A stretch of 64,000 nt of DNA from Rotaria socialis (taxonomy: Eukaryota > Rotifera > Eurotatoria > Philodinida > Philodinidae). The notes below the pieces were generated by a model. It was given only the letters and a program-made list of their open reading frames with translations. It ran no database searches and was not told the DNA's origin. Shown in pieces: positions 10,500-23,300 of the stretch (the first letter of the stretch is position 1; each line of letters starts with the position of its first letter). Location: contig CAJNYU010001571.1 in assembly GCA_905331475.1 (NCBI GenBank), positions 111,010 to 175,009 of the forward strand. The letters are read 5' to 3'. The position numbers and the translations under genes were made by a program.

Positions 10500-13232
10500 A
10501 TGGCATCAATGAAGAATATTAGAACGAGAATTAAATTGGAAGACACTGAAATTTTACACGTAAGTAAGATTTGGATTTTTGATAAAATAACATTTGATGT
10601 TTATTAATACAGACTACATCAACAAATTTTCCTGGTAATTATTCCGGTTATGATGATCGTTTAAATTTAGATGAATTTCGACAGGTATTAAATGATGAAT
10701 ATTTAGATTTGATTTGAAAAGAATATTTTTACTTTTATTTCTATGATCTAGAATTTGCAAGTTCAAATAACTAGTCTGAATGATACCACAACTGAATTTG
10801 ATTTAATCGGTATTGATGCAGCTATTGCGAATGCATTTCGTCGTATACTAATTGCTGAACTTCCATCGATGGTGTGTAGAAAATGAAAGACAAATAACTG
10901 ATCAGAATATATACGATTCATTGACATTTTTTATAGGCTATTGAAAAAGTTCATGTAACAGAGAATTCATCGGTACTACCTGATGATGTTCTTGCACATC
11001 GTCTTGGTCTTATTCCATTGCGTGCTGATCCAACCTTATTTATTGATAAAGTTGCAGCTGATACAAAAGAACGTGAAGATGATACATTAATTTTTAAACT
11101 TAAAGTTGCATGCAAAAAAAATCCTAAAGCACCTACCGATGGAGATGATGATCCTAAAAAGCTTTACATCAATAGTAATGGTAAATAAATAGATATGGTT
11201 CTAGCTGATTGAATAACCGTAAATTTTTTATTTTTCATTTCAACGAAATAGTTTACACACAACATATGGAATGGATACCAATTGGTAGTCAAATAACAAA
11301 GGTTTTTATAGACGATGATTAAGCTTGACTTTTTCTCAATAAATTCGTTTCAAATATTTAGTTTAAACCGGAAGATATTGGACCAGTCTTTCCTGATATA
11401 TTAATTGTGAAACTCCGTCCGGGTCAAGTAAATATATATATATATATATATAGATTTGATGCAAAATGTTTTATGGACATGCCTTCCTTTTTTTTCTTAT
11501 TTGTAGGAAGTTGACCTTAAACTTGTTTGCCATAAAGGTATTGGTCGTGATCATGCAAAATTTTCACCTGTTTGTAAGAGATTTTAATCTAGTTGTAAGT
11601 AGAATCATTATATTGATTTCTTTTTAGGTACTGGATCGTATCGTTTAATGCCTGAAATTATTTTGAAAAAGCCTATATACGATGAAGATGCAGAACATTT
11701 ACAAAAATGTTTTACACCAGGTGTCATTGAACTTGAACAGGATAATGATGGTTGGTAAACAGAGTCAGTTTTTTTATGAAATAGTTTATTAATGATCAAT
11801 GAAAATGAAAAAGAAAAATTGCTTTTTTGTTCCTATTAAAATCAAACTAATAGTTGCTTCGAGTCATTCGTATGTTCGACATTAATTAGGCTTGTTAAAT
11901 CTGTGCATTTTGCTACTTTACAAGAACGGAACAATATTGTGAAATTGTTTTCATTTCCTTTCTCCGATGGAGACACTAGTATTGACGTCAATGCCATACG
12001 GGATTGAAAAACGTTTCCTAATTGATTATATTTTAAGAATGGCGTGAACTCATACTGCATGCGTGCGTGTGTATTCATAACTGTAAATATCACAAAATTT
12101 CATCGGTGAAGAATATAATAACATGATTTCAAATAAATTGATAGAAAAGCAAAACTCTGGATTTTTATCTACATTGTAAACTAACGAACAAAGGATAATT
12201 GAGATTTTTCACATTTTGCCAGTTAAAGAAAATGGAGATAATTAAAAAGTATTTATTTAATAAAAACTAATTTCAGAACTTATCAAATTTGTCAAAGAGA
12301 AAAAAAAGAAAAATTATGTATCAGTGATGTGAAATCAAAAAATTACAACAGATGCATTTCAGAATAATAGATTTTTCTATAACTAATTTTGAAATGTTGC
12401 ATATATGTTAAGTTACTTCAGAGACATTTATTCATAAGAGATATCAGCCAAAGCCAAACGTTAGTAACGTTTCACAGACAAAAGAAAAAGTATATTGCCT
12501 TTCACTCCATTCATTTTTAATTAAATAATATCAAAATCAATGTAACAGTTTTAGAAATCATATAACACATTTTTTTGAAAGAATTTTTTATTCATTTTTA
12601 GCATTCATAAAATATCTAGGCAATAAATTTTGATGAGAAAAATTCTCTTATTTAGTCTATCATACAGTTTTTGGATTTAGATTTTTCTGATACGTACTCT
12701 TAGATAGATATTTACTAATTCAATTTGTACCCTATAGTTAACTGATAGAGTTAGCATGTTTTCATCTATGATGTACGTGCTAAAAAATAACTCATTCTGT
12801 AAAAATAATCTTCGTAAACAGTCAAAATTAATTCAATAATAGATATATTTTGTCTTGTCTAACAAGATTCATACATGCGAATATTCAGAAAAGAAAAATT
12901 ATAAAATACAACACTACTATAAGTTTTTTTAGGCCATCGTCGTGCTGTCGTATCGAAACCTCGTCTTGATATGTGTAGCCGTGAAGCACTTCGTTATCCT
13001 GCTTTTAAAGATTCTGTTGAATTAAATAAAATTCGTGATCATTTCATATGTTCGTATATATTTATAAAAATTAATCAGGTAAATGCTCATTCATTTGTTT
13101 ATTTAATTTATAGTTAGTATTGAAAGCGTTGGTGCTCTACGTCCAGATCAGCTGTTTATCGATTCTATTAAATTACTTATGGCGAAATGTGATCGATTAT
13201 TACAAGAAATCGATGGTAATATAAACAATTAA
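10500..13232 (+). CDS. POLR1C: RNA polymerase I and III subunit RPAC1
   Basis: Ten exons (10500-10559, 10613-10684, 10752-10871, 10937-11180, 11252-11301, 11362-11427, 11507-11573, 11628-11750, 12933-13053, 13118-13232) give 345 residues, matching the human protein in length. The family is clear from [69 protein letters not shown] and [17 protein letters not shown]1 is the alpha-like subunit shared by RNA polymerases I and III; with RPAC2 it forms the dimer that starts polymerase assembly in the nucleus. Introns are 52-80 nt except the eighth (1182 nt), which has an unusual donor (GTTGGT). The last acceptor is the second of two nearby AGs (13116-13117); the first would bring a stop into frame. 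A polyadenylation-type AATAAA lies at 13393-13398. Confidence 0.95.
11751..12932. other. Long intron of POLR1C
   Basis: At 1182 nt this intron is about 15-20 times the length of the other eight in the gene. It is AT-rich and contains no exon I can support; the frames at 11842-12093 and 11608-11799 on the other strand are chance or antisense. A size outlier like this suggests an old insertion whose ends are no longer recognisable. Confidence 0.6.
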
Positions 13233-13606
13233 TAATGAATTAGTCTTCTAAAGATGTCTTCATCGAAATGAATTTGTTGTTTTTTTTGTTTGTTCGCTGT
13301 TATATTAAAAAGAAAAAAAATATATATAAGACGACAGAAGGAATGTTGTACCAGCAAAATGTTTAAAAAGAAAAAAGAAAAAACCGTGGCACAATAAAAT
13401 ATGTTTGTATTTTTTATGTATATATGTATCTATGTAGACAGTTGTCGATGCAATTTGTAGTGACTAGAAGTAACTATGTATATGTTAAAAGTAGGGATCA
13501 GAAAAGAGAAAAACAAAATATTCGATCACACGATCATGGAAACACAATCAAAAAAAGAAATGAACGGCCCGCGTTCAAGAGTAGAAGATTTGTTCTTTGT
13601 TTTTTT
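13233..13606. other. Convergent intergenic region, POLR1C and RasGRP 3' ends
   Basis: This stretch lies between two stop codons on opposite strands. It holds AATAAA at 13393-13398 for POLR1C and A-rich tracts, with no coding signal. Confidence 0.6.
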
Positions 13607-16600
13607 TTAAACGGCACTATCTTTTTCTCGTTGTAATGTTTCAGTAAGATAGAGTCGTAACTGTTCATCAGATACTGATATAGTCGAATCACAATGTATG
13701 GAAGAAGGTGTTAAACTAAACGAACGACGAGATTGTATTTGTGATTGTTGATCATTTGAAGTATTATTCAATGGTGATGATAATAATAAATTGGAAAAAT
13801 TCAATATTGTTGATGGTGGTGAACGCGATGTTGTCTGGGTTGATTGTACTGAACATGTTGGATGATTTGTTGTAGGTGGAGGCGACACTGGTTCTTCATT
13901 ACTTGATATTGAAAGGTTCTTTTTATGATAATCATGACAAGAATTGGTTGGATCACAATTCTCTGTTTTATATGTAAATATCAATGATTGAGGATGAGGT
14001 TGAGGTTGACATGACGAATGATGATGGTGCTGTTCAAGCTTTTGTCGATTTAATAAAATTGTTGGTGCTGATAGCAGTCCTTGAACGTGTTGTTGTTGCT
14101 GTTGTGCAAGATGTAACTGTTGTATAGAAGTCATTTCACGTCTTAATGAACTAATTTTAGATTTGGTTCGAACAAGTTCTTGTTTCATGGCTCGATTTTC
14201 GACCTCTAGTCGTTTCTTTTCCTAGAAATAAAGAAGATGATTTATTTATTAGTTAGAAAAATTGAGTAGCATAATCCTGACGCTAGTGAAAAATGAAATC
14301 CGACTTGACTACTATTACTGATCAAAGCGAAATCGTTGCATGCTATCTATCTATATAGATAATTAAACATTGGTCATTGTTGATGTGTTGAACGAGTGAC
14401 TATTTGGATTTAGTATAAATTTGGGCACGTTTTATGAGTTTGTATTCGAGAAAAAAACACTTGAATTTACACCTGAATGCCATAGACTATTGTACATATG
14501 AGTCAAGACAGACATATAGGTCTTTAAAAACATAGAATATAATTCATAGTTTCAAGATTATAAATATTAATTTGTGATTAGAACTACACATATTATTTTT
14601 AAATTTCATATCTTTTGTAATTTCGATCTATTAATTTATTTCTGAATTTACTAGTTACATGGTATATAATTGCATTAATATTTTCGAGTCAAAAAAAGAA
14701 AGAAAAGAAACTGATTTTCTTACTTCTTCAGCTTGTCTTAACCTTTCAAATATTTCATTTTGTGTTGGATCAGGCTTTGCTGGTAATGAATGTAAAGATT
14801 CCGTTAAAGATAATTTTCTTGTATTTAAATTTTCACTACTACCAAAATTAATTTTTGACTGTATAGTTTGTAAATTTGTAACACATGCATCTGCACCATT
14901 GTCATCAAATGCTGACGATGTCAATAAGTCAACATCTTTACATATTGTTGTCTTTATCGAACGATGTTTCGATGGTGGAGTATCATTTTGCTTCGATTCT
15001 ATAAAATGATTTCCATTATTGTCTTCATAATCATCACTAACATTATGTTCAAGAAATGGTGTTTGATCATAGAATGATCGTGATTTCGATTTATCTTGTT
15101 CATGAGTTTCTCTCTCTGTTGTTGTCGTCGTTGTTATACTTGTTGTTGATTCCGATGTACCAGTTGAGGTACTGGGTGCTGATGATAATAAAGTTGACTG
15201 TGGTAATGAACGATTCCATCCAAAACTACGATCATTCCATTTTTCAAAACTATCCGAACATATCAATGGTCCTCTAGGTATCAATTGTTGTGCCATTGGA
15301 ATAACATTGCCCGGTATGTTATTATTTATTGCTATTTGTTGTTGTTGTTGTTGCTGTTGTTGTTGTGGTAATGGTGATGGTGGATGTGTATAATAATATT
15401 CCTCATTTGAATCCGAAAAATTGGTTTTTCGATGTTTTAACGAGGATGGCTTACGTAAATGCCATTGCTGATGATGTGTTGATTTATCATTATTAATTGT
15501 ATGATGTTCTTCATCGGATGAACTTGTACAACTTTCGGATGTTCCCTGTGATGACGTTGACGATGAAAAATTAATGTCTTCAGTTTGTGTAGCCTTTTGT
15601 TTACGAGTTTTACGTATACGAAATGAACTACGACTCGGACGTGAATCACTGACAGAACCTTGTTTATTAACTGGATGCTGACGTTTTTGTCGACATTCCA
15701 TTACAACTTGATCTTTACAATGGCGATGAGCATTAATACCACAATCTAAATTATTGTGTTTTTGTTTTTTGAAAATTTCATTGAATTAAAATAAACAGAT
15801 AGACAAGCATACCTTTACATTTCCAACCTTGTTTAATTAGACCCCAAAGAAGTCCAGTACAATGAACACAAAATGTTGGTTTAAAATAGGTTGTCTCATG
15901 AAAGTCATGTTTAAATTCACCTTTTAAATCATGATATTTAGCACGTAGAAAATAACTACGCATTTCTGTTTTTGATATCATTCCATCTCTAGGAGAAGAA
16001 AAAAAGACAAAACAACGCAATTTCTATCGAATAAAATAGAATTAAATTCAATCATACTGATCAGCATCAAGTACAGTAAATGTATCAATAAATGGAAAAT
16101 TTTGTGCTATTTCTTCAAACTCTGTATGTGATATATAACCATCACGATCATGATCGTAAGTGGTAAAAACTGCTTCAACCATTGCATTGACATGCCGTTG
16201 AATTGTTTGAAGATCAATTGTTTGACTTACACCAGCTGCCCAATCAGCAAATACAGGACTTTGAACTTGTTCTTTTTTCTTATAAGTATCGGACATGGAA
16301 TCGCTTGTTGTTTCACCAGGATGTAAAGCTCGTGAAGTTTGATCCGGCTAAAAAATAGACATGTATGTTAATACGAGCTCTGTATAGGTTTTTTTGCAAA
16401 ATAAAATAATTCATCGATTTTAAGTTCACATTTTGAACGTATAACACACAGAAATATTTCCAGTAGTAATGATAACATTAATGGAAGTTTTTCTATAGAT
16501 TTACGAGAGTTTTTCTTGATTTAGATCTTATAAATATATGACTAGATGGAGTATTGAATATGAGCTGTTCGTTCCGAACATTCATCTTGAATGAAAGTCT

Positions 16601-19573
16601 CACGATATTAAAGAATATCTACAAATATTCAATTAAAGTCATGGATAGACTTCTGTGATGCTGATACTTATACTTTCTGGTCTAGTGAGGTCAAATTAAT
16701 ATTTCAAGTAATGTCACTTTCACCCTGTTTCAACACTGAATATGTCAAGAAGAGAACTATTATTGTGTTAAATAAAATTCTTAGAATATTCTATGAATCA
16801 CGGGATTTACTCTCGAATCTCATTTGAAGTCAAATGTGCTTTATTTAAGTTTTCTCTTGCAACATTTCATTCCTTGATCAAAACCTAATGAACCTATTGT
16901 AACTCTACAAACGATAATCTATTGCCGTACGTCCTTTTTGGGTTTATTTTGAAAACAAAAATCTATGCTAAATACTGAAATATATAGCTATACAGTAATG
17001 AATCATGCCGAACAATATCTTTATAAGTTTTTTTCTTTTTTCATACCGATGAAACCGATGAAACCGATGATCGAGGTTCTCTTGCTAAGGAAAGTTCGTA
17101 GATTTCATCTTCTGTATAACTCAAATCTAATGAAAGCTAAAAAGCAGAGAAAAAACAAATATTATTCACATTAATGTGTTTAAAAAATATCTTACTGTAA
17201 GTAAATTAATGAGATCATGATTTGGTTGTACCGGCGGTACAGATTCTTGTAAATTATTCAATGTTCGAAATGTAATACTCAATTGAACTAATTTACGAAA
17301 ATTAATCAAATCATATTCCAGACGATCTTGTAATGCAACATGAAGAGAAATTATATCTTTTAAATGTACTCCACTATAAACGAAAAAGAACAAATCCATT
17401 TTCTTTTTCAATAAGAAAATTTCAACCTACATTATCGGTATTTTAAAACCTTCACATTCAGATAAATTTTTTCTATATTGAGCATAATTTGAATTTGAAG
17501 ATAATAAATCTGTCATTTCGGTTAAAAGCTAAATTTAAAAAAAGTACAATGTAATTTCTTCAATATTAATCCATTTCAGAATAGTCTACTTTAATATCTT
17601 CAGGGGATAAACACATCATTGTTTTTGACAAACGAGCTAATGCACTATGAGATATTCCACCAATAACAGCTAAACATGTATTAAAATTTTGTAATTCTCT
17701 TAAATACTAAATAGAAACGAATTATTTGAGAAAATAAATCCACTAGGTGACTCTATGGTTCTTTACTTTAGCCACATCAAGGAATTTATGTATAATTTCA
17801 GCACGCTGTTTTGGTGTCATTTTACTTAAAACCATACATTGTATCCATGTTGATAAACCATTGAAAAATTGTATTGAACGTTCAAGACGTGGATTATCTT
17901 GTAAAGTATTTTTAATAGCATATGCTTTATAGTCTGTGAATGTAATTCGCCGTAAAATTTTCCATTCTAAATATGTTAATTGGGCTGCCAATGTTTGAGG
18001 TTCAATATTATTGAAACCAAGGGAAACAGTTTTATTTTTCATTTGATTTCTTACAGTCATTTGACGCATCCAATCAAATGATGGTCTAAAAATTGGAAAC
18101 ATTTATTTTCTTCTTCAATAAATCAACAAAATAAACATACATTTGCGAAAGATCAACTAGCTTCATATATTCAGTATCGCCTGATGATTCAATGAGATTT
18201 TTAATTTTTGCACACGTTTCTTTCAAGTTTCTATCAAGATCGAAGTGCATGGGAAAGTTTTTCATCCAATAACTAAATTGGAAAACAAAAAAAAAACGAA
18301 ATTTATACGAATGGTCAAAATTTAATTAGACAATATATTCATTCATTTTGCAGCATGTTAAGAAAGTCGGTAGAAATTTCAGAAGTATACAATTAGAATT
18401 AGAGTTTTATCGAGTCTATGAATAGAGATTCAAAATTTATAAAAGATTAAGAAAAAACTTCTCAATGAAATAGAATACAATTGATGAATAAGTTGACAAT
18501 CATTTGTAACTAATAATTTTCTCTACTGAGAATCTATGAATTGAGTAAAACAAAAACGTGTATGATTTCTATCGAACGTTAATATAGCCGATCATCCGAA
18601 AAGTTCAACAAAAAATTTCGAATAATCCCATGTGAACGCTACAAATTCTGATTTGCACTCTATGTTTCGGAATTCATACAGACTACTTGAAATGGCTGGC
18701 AAAATGAATCAATATTTTCTCTGATTATTCTTCACTTATTCATTATTCCAATAAACATACTTATAAGCATGACAAATGCGCAATTGATAATCTTTACTAA
18801 AGCGCTTGTCATTAGCATTCATTGCTTTCTTATAATCATCACTTGAATGTCTATATAAATCATATAACATATTACTTAAATATTCGGATTCCATTATCCA
18901 TTTATGCATAAGAAAAAACACTTTGGGATATTCGCTATCATCAATCACTGTCCCATTTGATTCTAATTAAATTAACAAAGTCAATCATAGAAACAAATAA
19001 CAATAAGAAAATATGTATTATATATAACTCACGAAATGAATCGATTAATACGCGAATCAATCGATTAAGCGTAGCTCCTTTGACATGTATACCAGTTAAA
19101 ATTGGTTTTTCTTCTTCAAGATATTCAGGTGGTTTTTCACTGGATTCAGAACGTGCGTCAGATTCATCACCACAGCCACTACTATTTGTTTGTTGTTGAT
19201 CAATAGATGATATTGATTCATTTATTGTCCGATTACTTATTGATATAGAATTCGTTTGTAATTGAACTTTTTTACGTAAATGAAGATGCTCATTGGGTTC
19301 AATTTCGAATGTCACCGGACTATTTTCGTCTAAATCTTGAATATTTGATATAGCTTGAGAACGTTTTATTGTTGTTGATAATTTATTTGTATCAATATCA
19401 ACACCAGCTGTGCGAGGTTTTAGTCGATGATCAACAATAGTTGAACGTGTGATTAATGAAGGAGTAAGAAGTGATGGTGTTGCCAATGGGAAAACTGGCG
19501 GTGATGGTAATGATACGAGGATTCCATCGGATGATAATGGCACCGGTTGTTGTGGACTGCTTGTAGTGTTCAT
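13607..19573 (-). CDS. RASGRP: Ras guanyl-releasing protein (RasGRP/CalDAG-GEF)
   Basis: Twelve exons (19573-19033, 18962-18761, 18272-18141, 18085-17767, 17706-17590, 17528-17431, 17373-17196, 17136-17047, 16347-16058, 15988-15813, 15745-14724, 14221-13607) give 1259 residues. Order: disordered N-terminus (1-155), Ras exchange motif (about 157-290), CDC25-type catalytic domain (about 305-545; ERSIQFFNGLSTWIQ, HDLINLLTLSLDLSYTEDEI), two canonical EF-hand loops (D624-E635 and D653-E664), and a C1 domain with complete zinc ligands (H683, C696, C699, C713, C716, H721, C724, C732). A Ser/Gln-rich tail with a KATQTE motif and a C-terminal coiled coil follows. RasGRPs load Ras or Rap with GTP after calcium and diacylglycerol rise. 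The protein is far longer than vertebrate members (about 600-800) because of low-complexity segments, including poly-Gln and poly-His runs. Confidence 0.93.
15339..15367. repeat. Trinucleotide repeat encoding poly-Gln in RasGRP
   Basis: A (GTT)n/(GCT) run on the plus strand reads as about ten Gln codons on the coding strand, inside the disordered tail after the C1 domain. Length variation between individuals would be expected. Confidence 0.8.
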
Positions 19574-20339
19574 CGTAGATATTTATCGACATGACCTATA
19601 AAAACAAAAGTAAAAGAATACTAAAGGTGTTATTTAAAGAAAACAAAATATGAATTTTTCTTTTCTCATGAGAATGATCACTAGAGACTAAATGAAATTT
19701 ACAACTGATGTTTTGATATGGTTCTTCCGTTTTTCTCATTGATAAAATGATATTGACACTTGGAAAAATGAAAATAATGATGATGACGTTCATCTCAACG
19801 ACATATTCTTGAGCTTTACTGAACTGCGATACGCTGTATGAGTTAATTCGAAGAAAAGAAGTATAAGAGCAACAACAACAACAACAACGCAATATAATAC
19901 AAAACGACCGAATCACTTTATGTATGCCAACGTCATCATTTGACATGATTTCACTGGCACATTTTACTTTCTTATGCTTTTGACGTCACTCATTTGACGA
20001 AAAGAAAAAGCGATTGTGCCTCAAATTACATTTAATCAACAAAGACCAAGAAAAGCAACAATAGAGTGTCGCCTACGATAAAAATATTTTATCTATTGTT
20101 AGAAAATATCTATCTAGCTATCTATTCACATAATACTTACCATGTGTTATTTATGAAATATACCGCTATATTCCATAGTGGTGTCGACGAACGATGATGA
20201 TCAATCATTCAATCGACGAACTAATGATGCATGTTTTCGAGATTGTGACTCGTTGTCTATTTCACATAGTAAAGTATAGAATAGCAGAAGAAAAAAATCC
20301 GAATAGAATAGCGTTGATAATAGTGATGATGATGATGGC

Positions 20340-20372
<33 letters not shown>

Positions 20373-23300
20373 CTAGAAATGTTGAGTGCGAACATAAGCA
20401 AAAGAGAAAGAAAGAAAAAAAAGAAAAAAAAAAGAATCCTAGTACCATAGCAAGAGACGAGTAACTCATTGAATGGGTGGGATCTTCAGCGCGCTCGTTC
20501 GCTTGCTTGTTGTCAAAGAATAAATGCAAAAAAGAAACACACGTCGGGTGGTAGCAATAGACCAAAGGGATAGAGTAGCTAAAAATAGCGAATTTTAAGC
20601 GTGTGTAAATGCATGCATAGCATCGTTTTCAGTTTCTTTCTTAGACGTGTGCGTATTCTAGAAACGACAATATTCTCTCTTTCTTCCTTCTTTTTAGTTC
20701 TTCTTTTTTTGTTTCGTTGACGACGGTTGTTGAACAGAAATGTATGTGTATGCCAGTTAAAAAGACGGATAGATAGCGCCTATGCGCTCGATGATGGTGA
20801 TTGACGGAACCGCGAGGAAAAATAGAGTCGAGATCGTCTCACCGTTCTGCATATCCAGGGTTTGCATATTCTCGTTAATGGGTAACAGAACAGGGCACAA
20901 TCAAAAAGAAAATTTTTCTTGGAAAACAACATGAATATAGTCACTGTTAGATATTGTGCACGCCAACAGTTCTATATCTAGGTCTTGTTTTGAAAACAAA
21001 AACTAGATAGATAGAAATAAATGAGTATTTTTCTTTTGTATGTATCATCGTTACTATCGATATGTGAATTAGATCGATGAGTGAAGGCGATACTAACACG
21101 CACGATATCATTACTGGCAATAACGTCACAAGGATACATTTTTTTTCTCTCTGTCATCTTATGTTTTACTCGTCATGCTTTGACGTCTATATGCCGCTAA
21201 ACATTATAGATGAGGTGGCATGGTGTTAACCGTGCGAATGGTCCTTGCAATGACGAAAAGAAGAAACGTAATGAAAAAGAAACCAAACGACCGACGAGCT
21301 CATTCTCTTCTTATATTTTTCTTACTACACTACTACCACTGACTGTCTGTCATTTCATTATTTTTTTTCTCTTTTCCGCTCTTACGGTTCTTGCAGGCTT
21401 AGCTAGCAATTTATGTGCGTGCATGTGTGAATGCAAGCGCATACACGTACACAGAAATAAATGTTTTTCAACAAAAATGATCTGATCGTTCACTAAAAAA
21501 AAGCATATTATGTGTCAATCAGACATACGTATATAATCAAAGAGATTTGTGCCGTTAAACACTTGAACACATAAACAGATGAATGCTCTCAAAAGACTGT
21601 ATGAGTTCAAACCGATGACAAGCAAAACAACTAGATGAAGGCGAAGAAAAAAGAAAAACTCGAGTCTACTACCGGAAGCATCTCGCTTCATCATCATCAT
21701 CATCGTTATAGGAAGTAAGTATAAGAAAAAAAGAAGAAGAAGAAGAAAAATCGAAGCTACATCTAATACAAGACGATATTTATTTAATCGAAATTTATCT
21801 GTCAAAGTATATTATTTTTATTACTCATATGAATATAAATTGATACTATTTAAAAAAAGATAGGTTTTTTCTTTATATTCGATGCCAATACTTGAAGATT
21901 TTTTCCCCAAATATTCTACTCTTTTCTTCAATGTTATACAACAAACCATTATTTGAATAATAAAGCTAACAAAAAAAGAACATTTGCCAATATTATATAT
22001 ACTTTCTAATTTCCAACATCTGTGATCGATAACAAAGTCGAACATATAGAGTATGAAAGAAGAAAAAAGCGTAACACAATTCTTATATAAATGGTAGAAG
22101 TCTATTTAAAGTATTACATTTTTCCTTTTCACTATTGAATAAATTAGTTGAACTTACATAAAAAAAATTTAATCGTCACATTTTTCTTTCCTCTTAAATA
22201 TATATTTTGTCTACTTGATGAAAAAAAGAACGAAGTTATTTATTTTTTAATCTGCTGTTTCTTAAGTACTATTTTCTTTTTCTAAAGATTTTAGTCTTTT
22301 TTTCTATGCATTTACATTTTGATAAAAATCAAATATTAATATTATACTTTTCGTATATGCATAAATGCATGAACCGACGCGGCTCATTTGCTTTTTTTTC
22401 AAACAGGAAAACAAATAGATTCTATGAGTAATCTTTCCAAGCTTCTTCTTTTTACTTCTATTAAATTTGAAGAACTGAATCATTCATGTGTTTTTTCCTA
22501 TCAACATAGCGGAAGAAAGTAAATGGAGAAATATTGTCGGTAAAAGCTACGAACAAGAAACACAAATGGCGATAGATATAATTCTATCAATGATGATGAT
22601 GCATCAGGTCGTTGAATGAAAAGAAGAGAGAAAAAACACGCAGAGATATCCTTAAAATATGCCAATTCTAATTTATTATTAAAATGCTTGGCAAGAATTT
22701 TTATAAACATATTAATAGTAACTAAAGTCTAGACTCTAGAATATTCTTTTTGTTTTTATTCATGCCGCTGATTGAGATATTATACATAAGTGTGTTGATT
22801 ACGTTGATTAATTTATTTCAACTGAAATATCTATTAATATTTCACTAGTAGTACAAACTTCTCAAATTGATAAATTATTATCGTAAAGATGTCTAATAAA
22901 CCAATTGTTTTGTTTTAACATTCTAGATTACATGAAATTTACTTGTTGAACTTCTTATTATGAAAATAAAATATGATTGATTTGAAAGAATCTTTTAATT
23001 GTATTGCATTTCATAGGAATCAACTGCAATTCTATATCGTCTAGTATTCCAATGTTTAGTGATGGGAAATTTCATTGGCGAAAGATCTTTTTATTTCTTT
23101 ATATTATGTTCTTAAAATTTCTTAGAACCTTTTTCTCTAAAAACAAAACTACAAAAATATGTAATATGAAGTACTATTAGCATATATGATATTTTCTGTT
23201 TTCTATTTTGAATCTAAAATAATCTCCAGTGAAACATATTTCAGTGGGGTATAGTGTAACGAAACATTTAATAATAAATTTTATACGACCATTACTTTAC

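Noticed and set aside
14659-15277. Plus-strand frames of 116 and 73 codons
   Set aside because: They are antisense to the long RasGRP exon 15745-14724.
20194-20565. Met-, Ser- and His-rich frames on both strands
   Set aside because: All come from the (GAT)n microsatellite at 20324-20371 and nearby A/T tracts.
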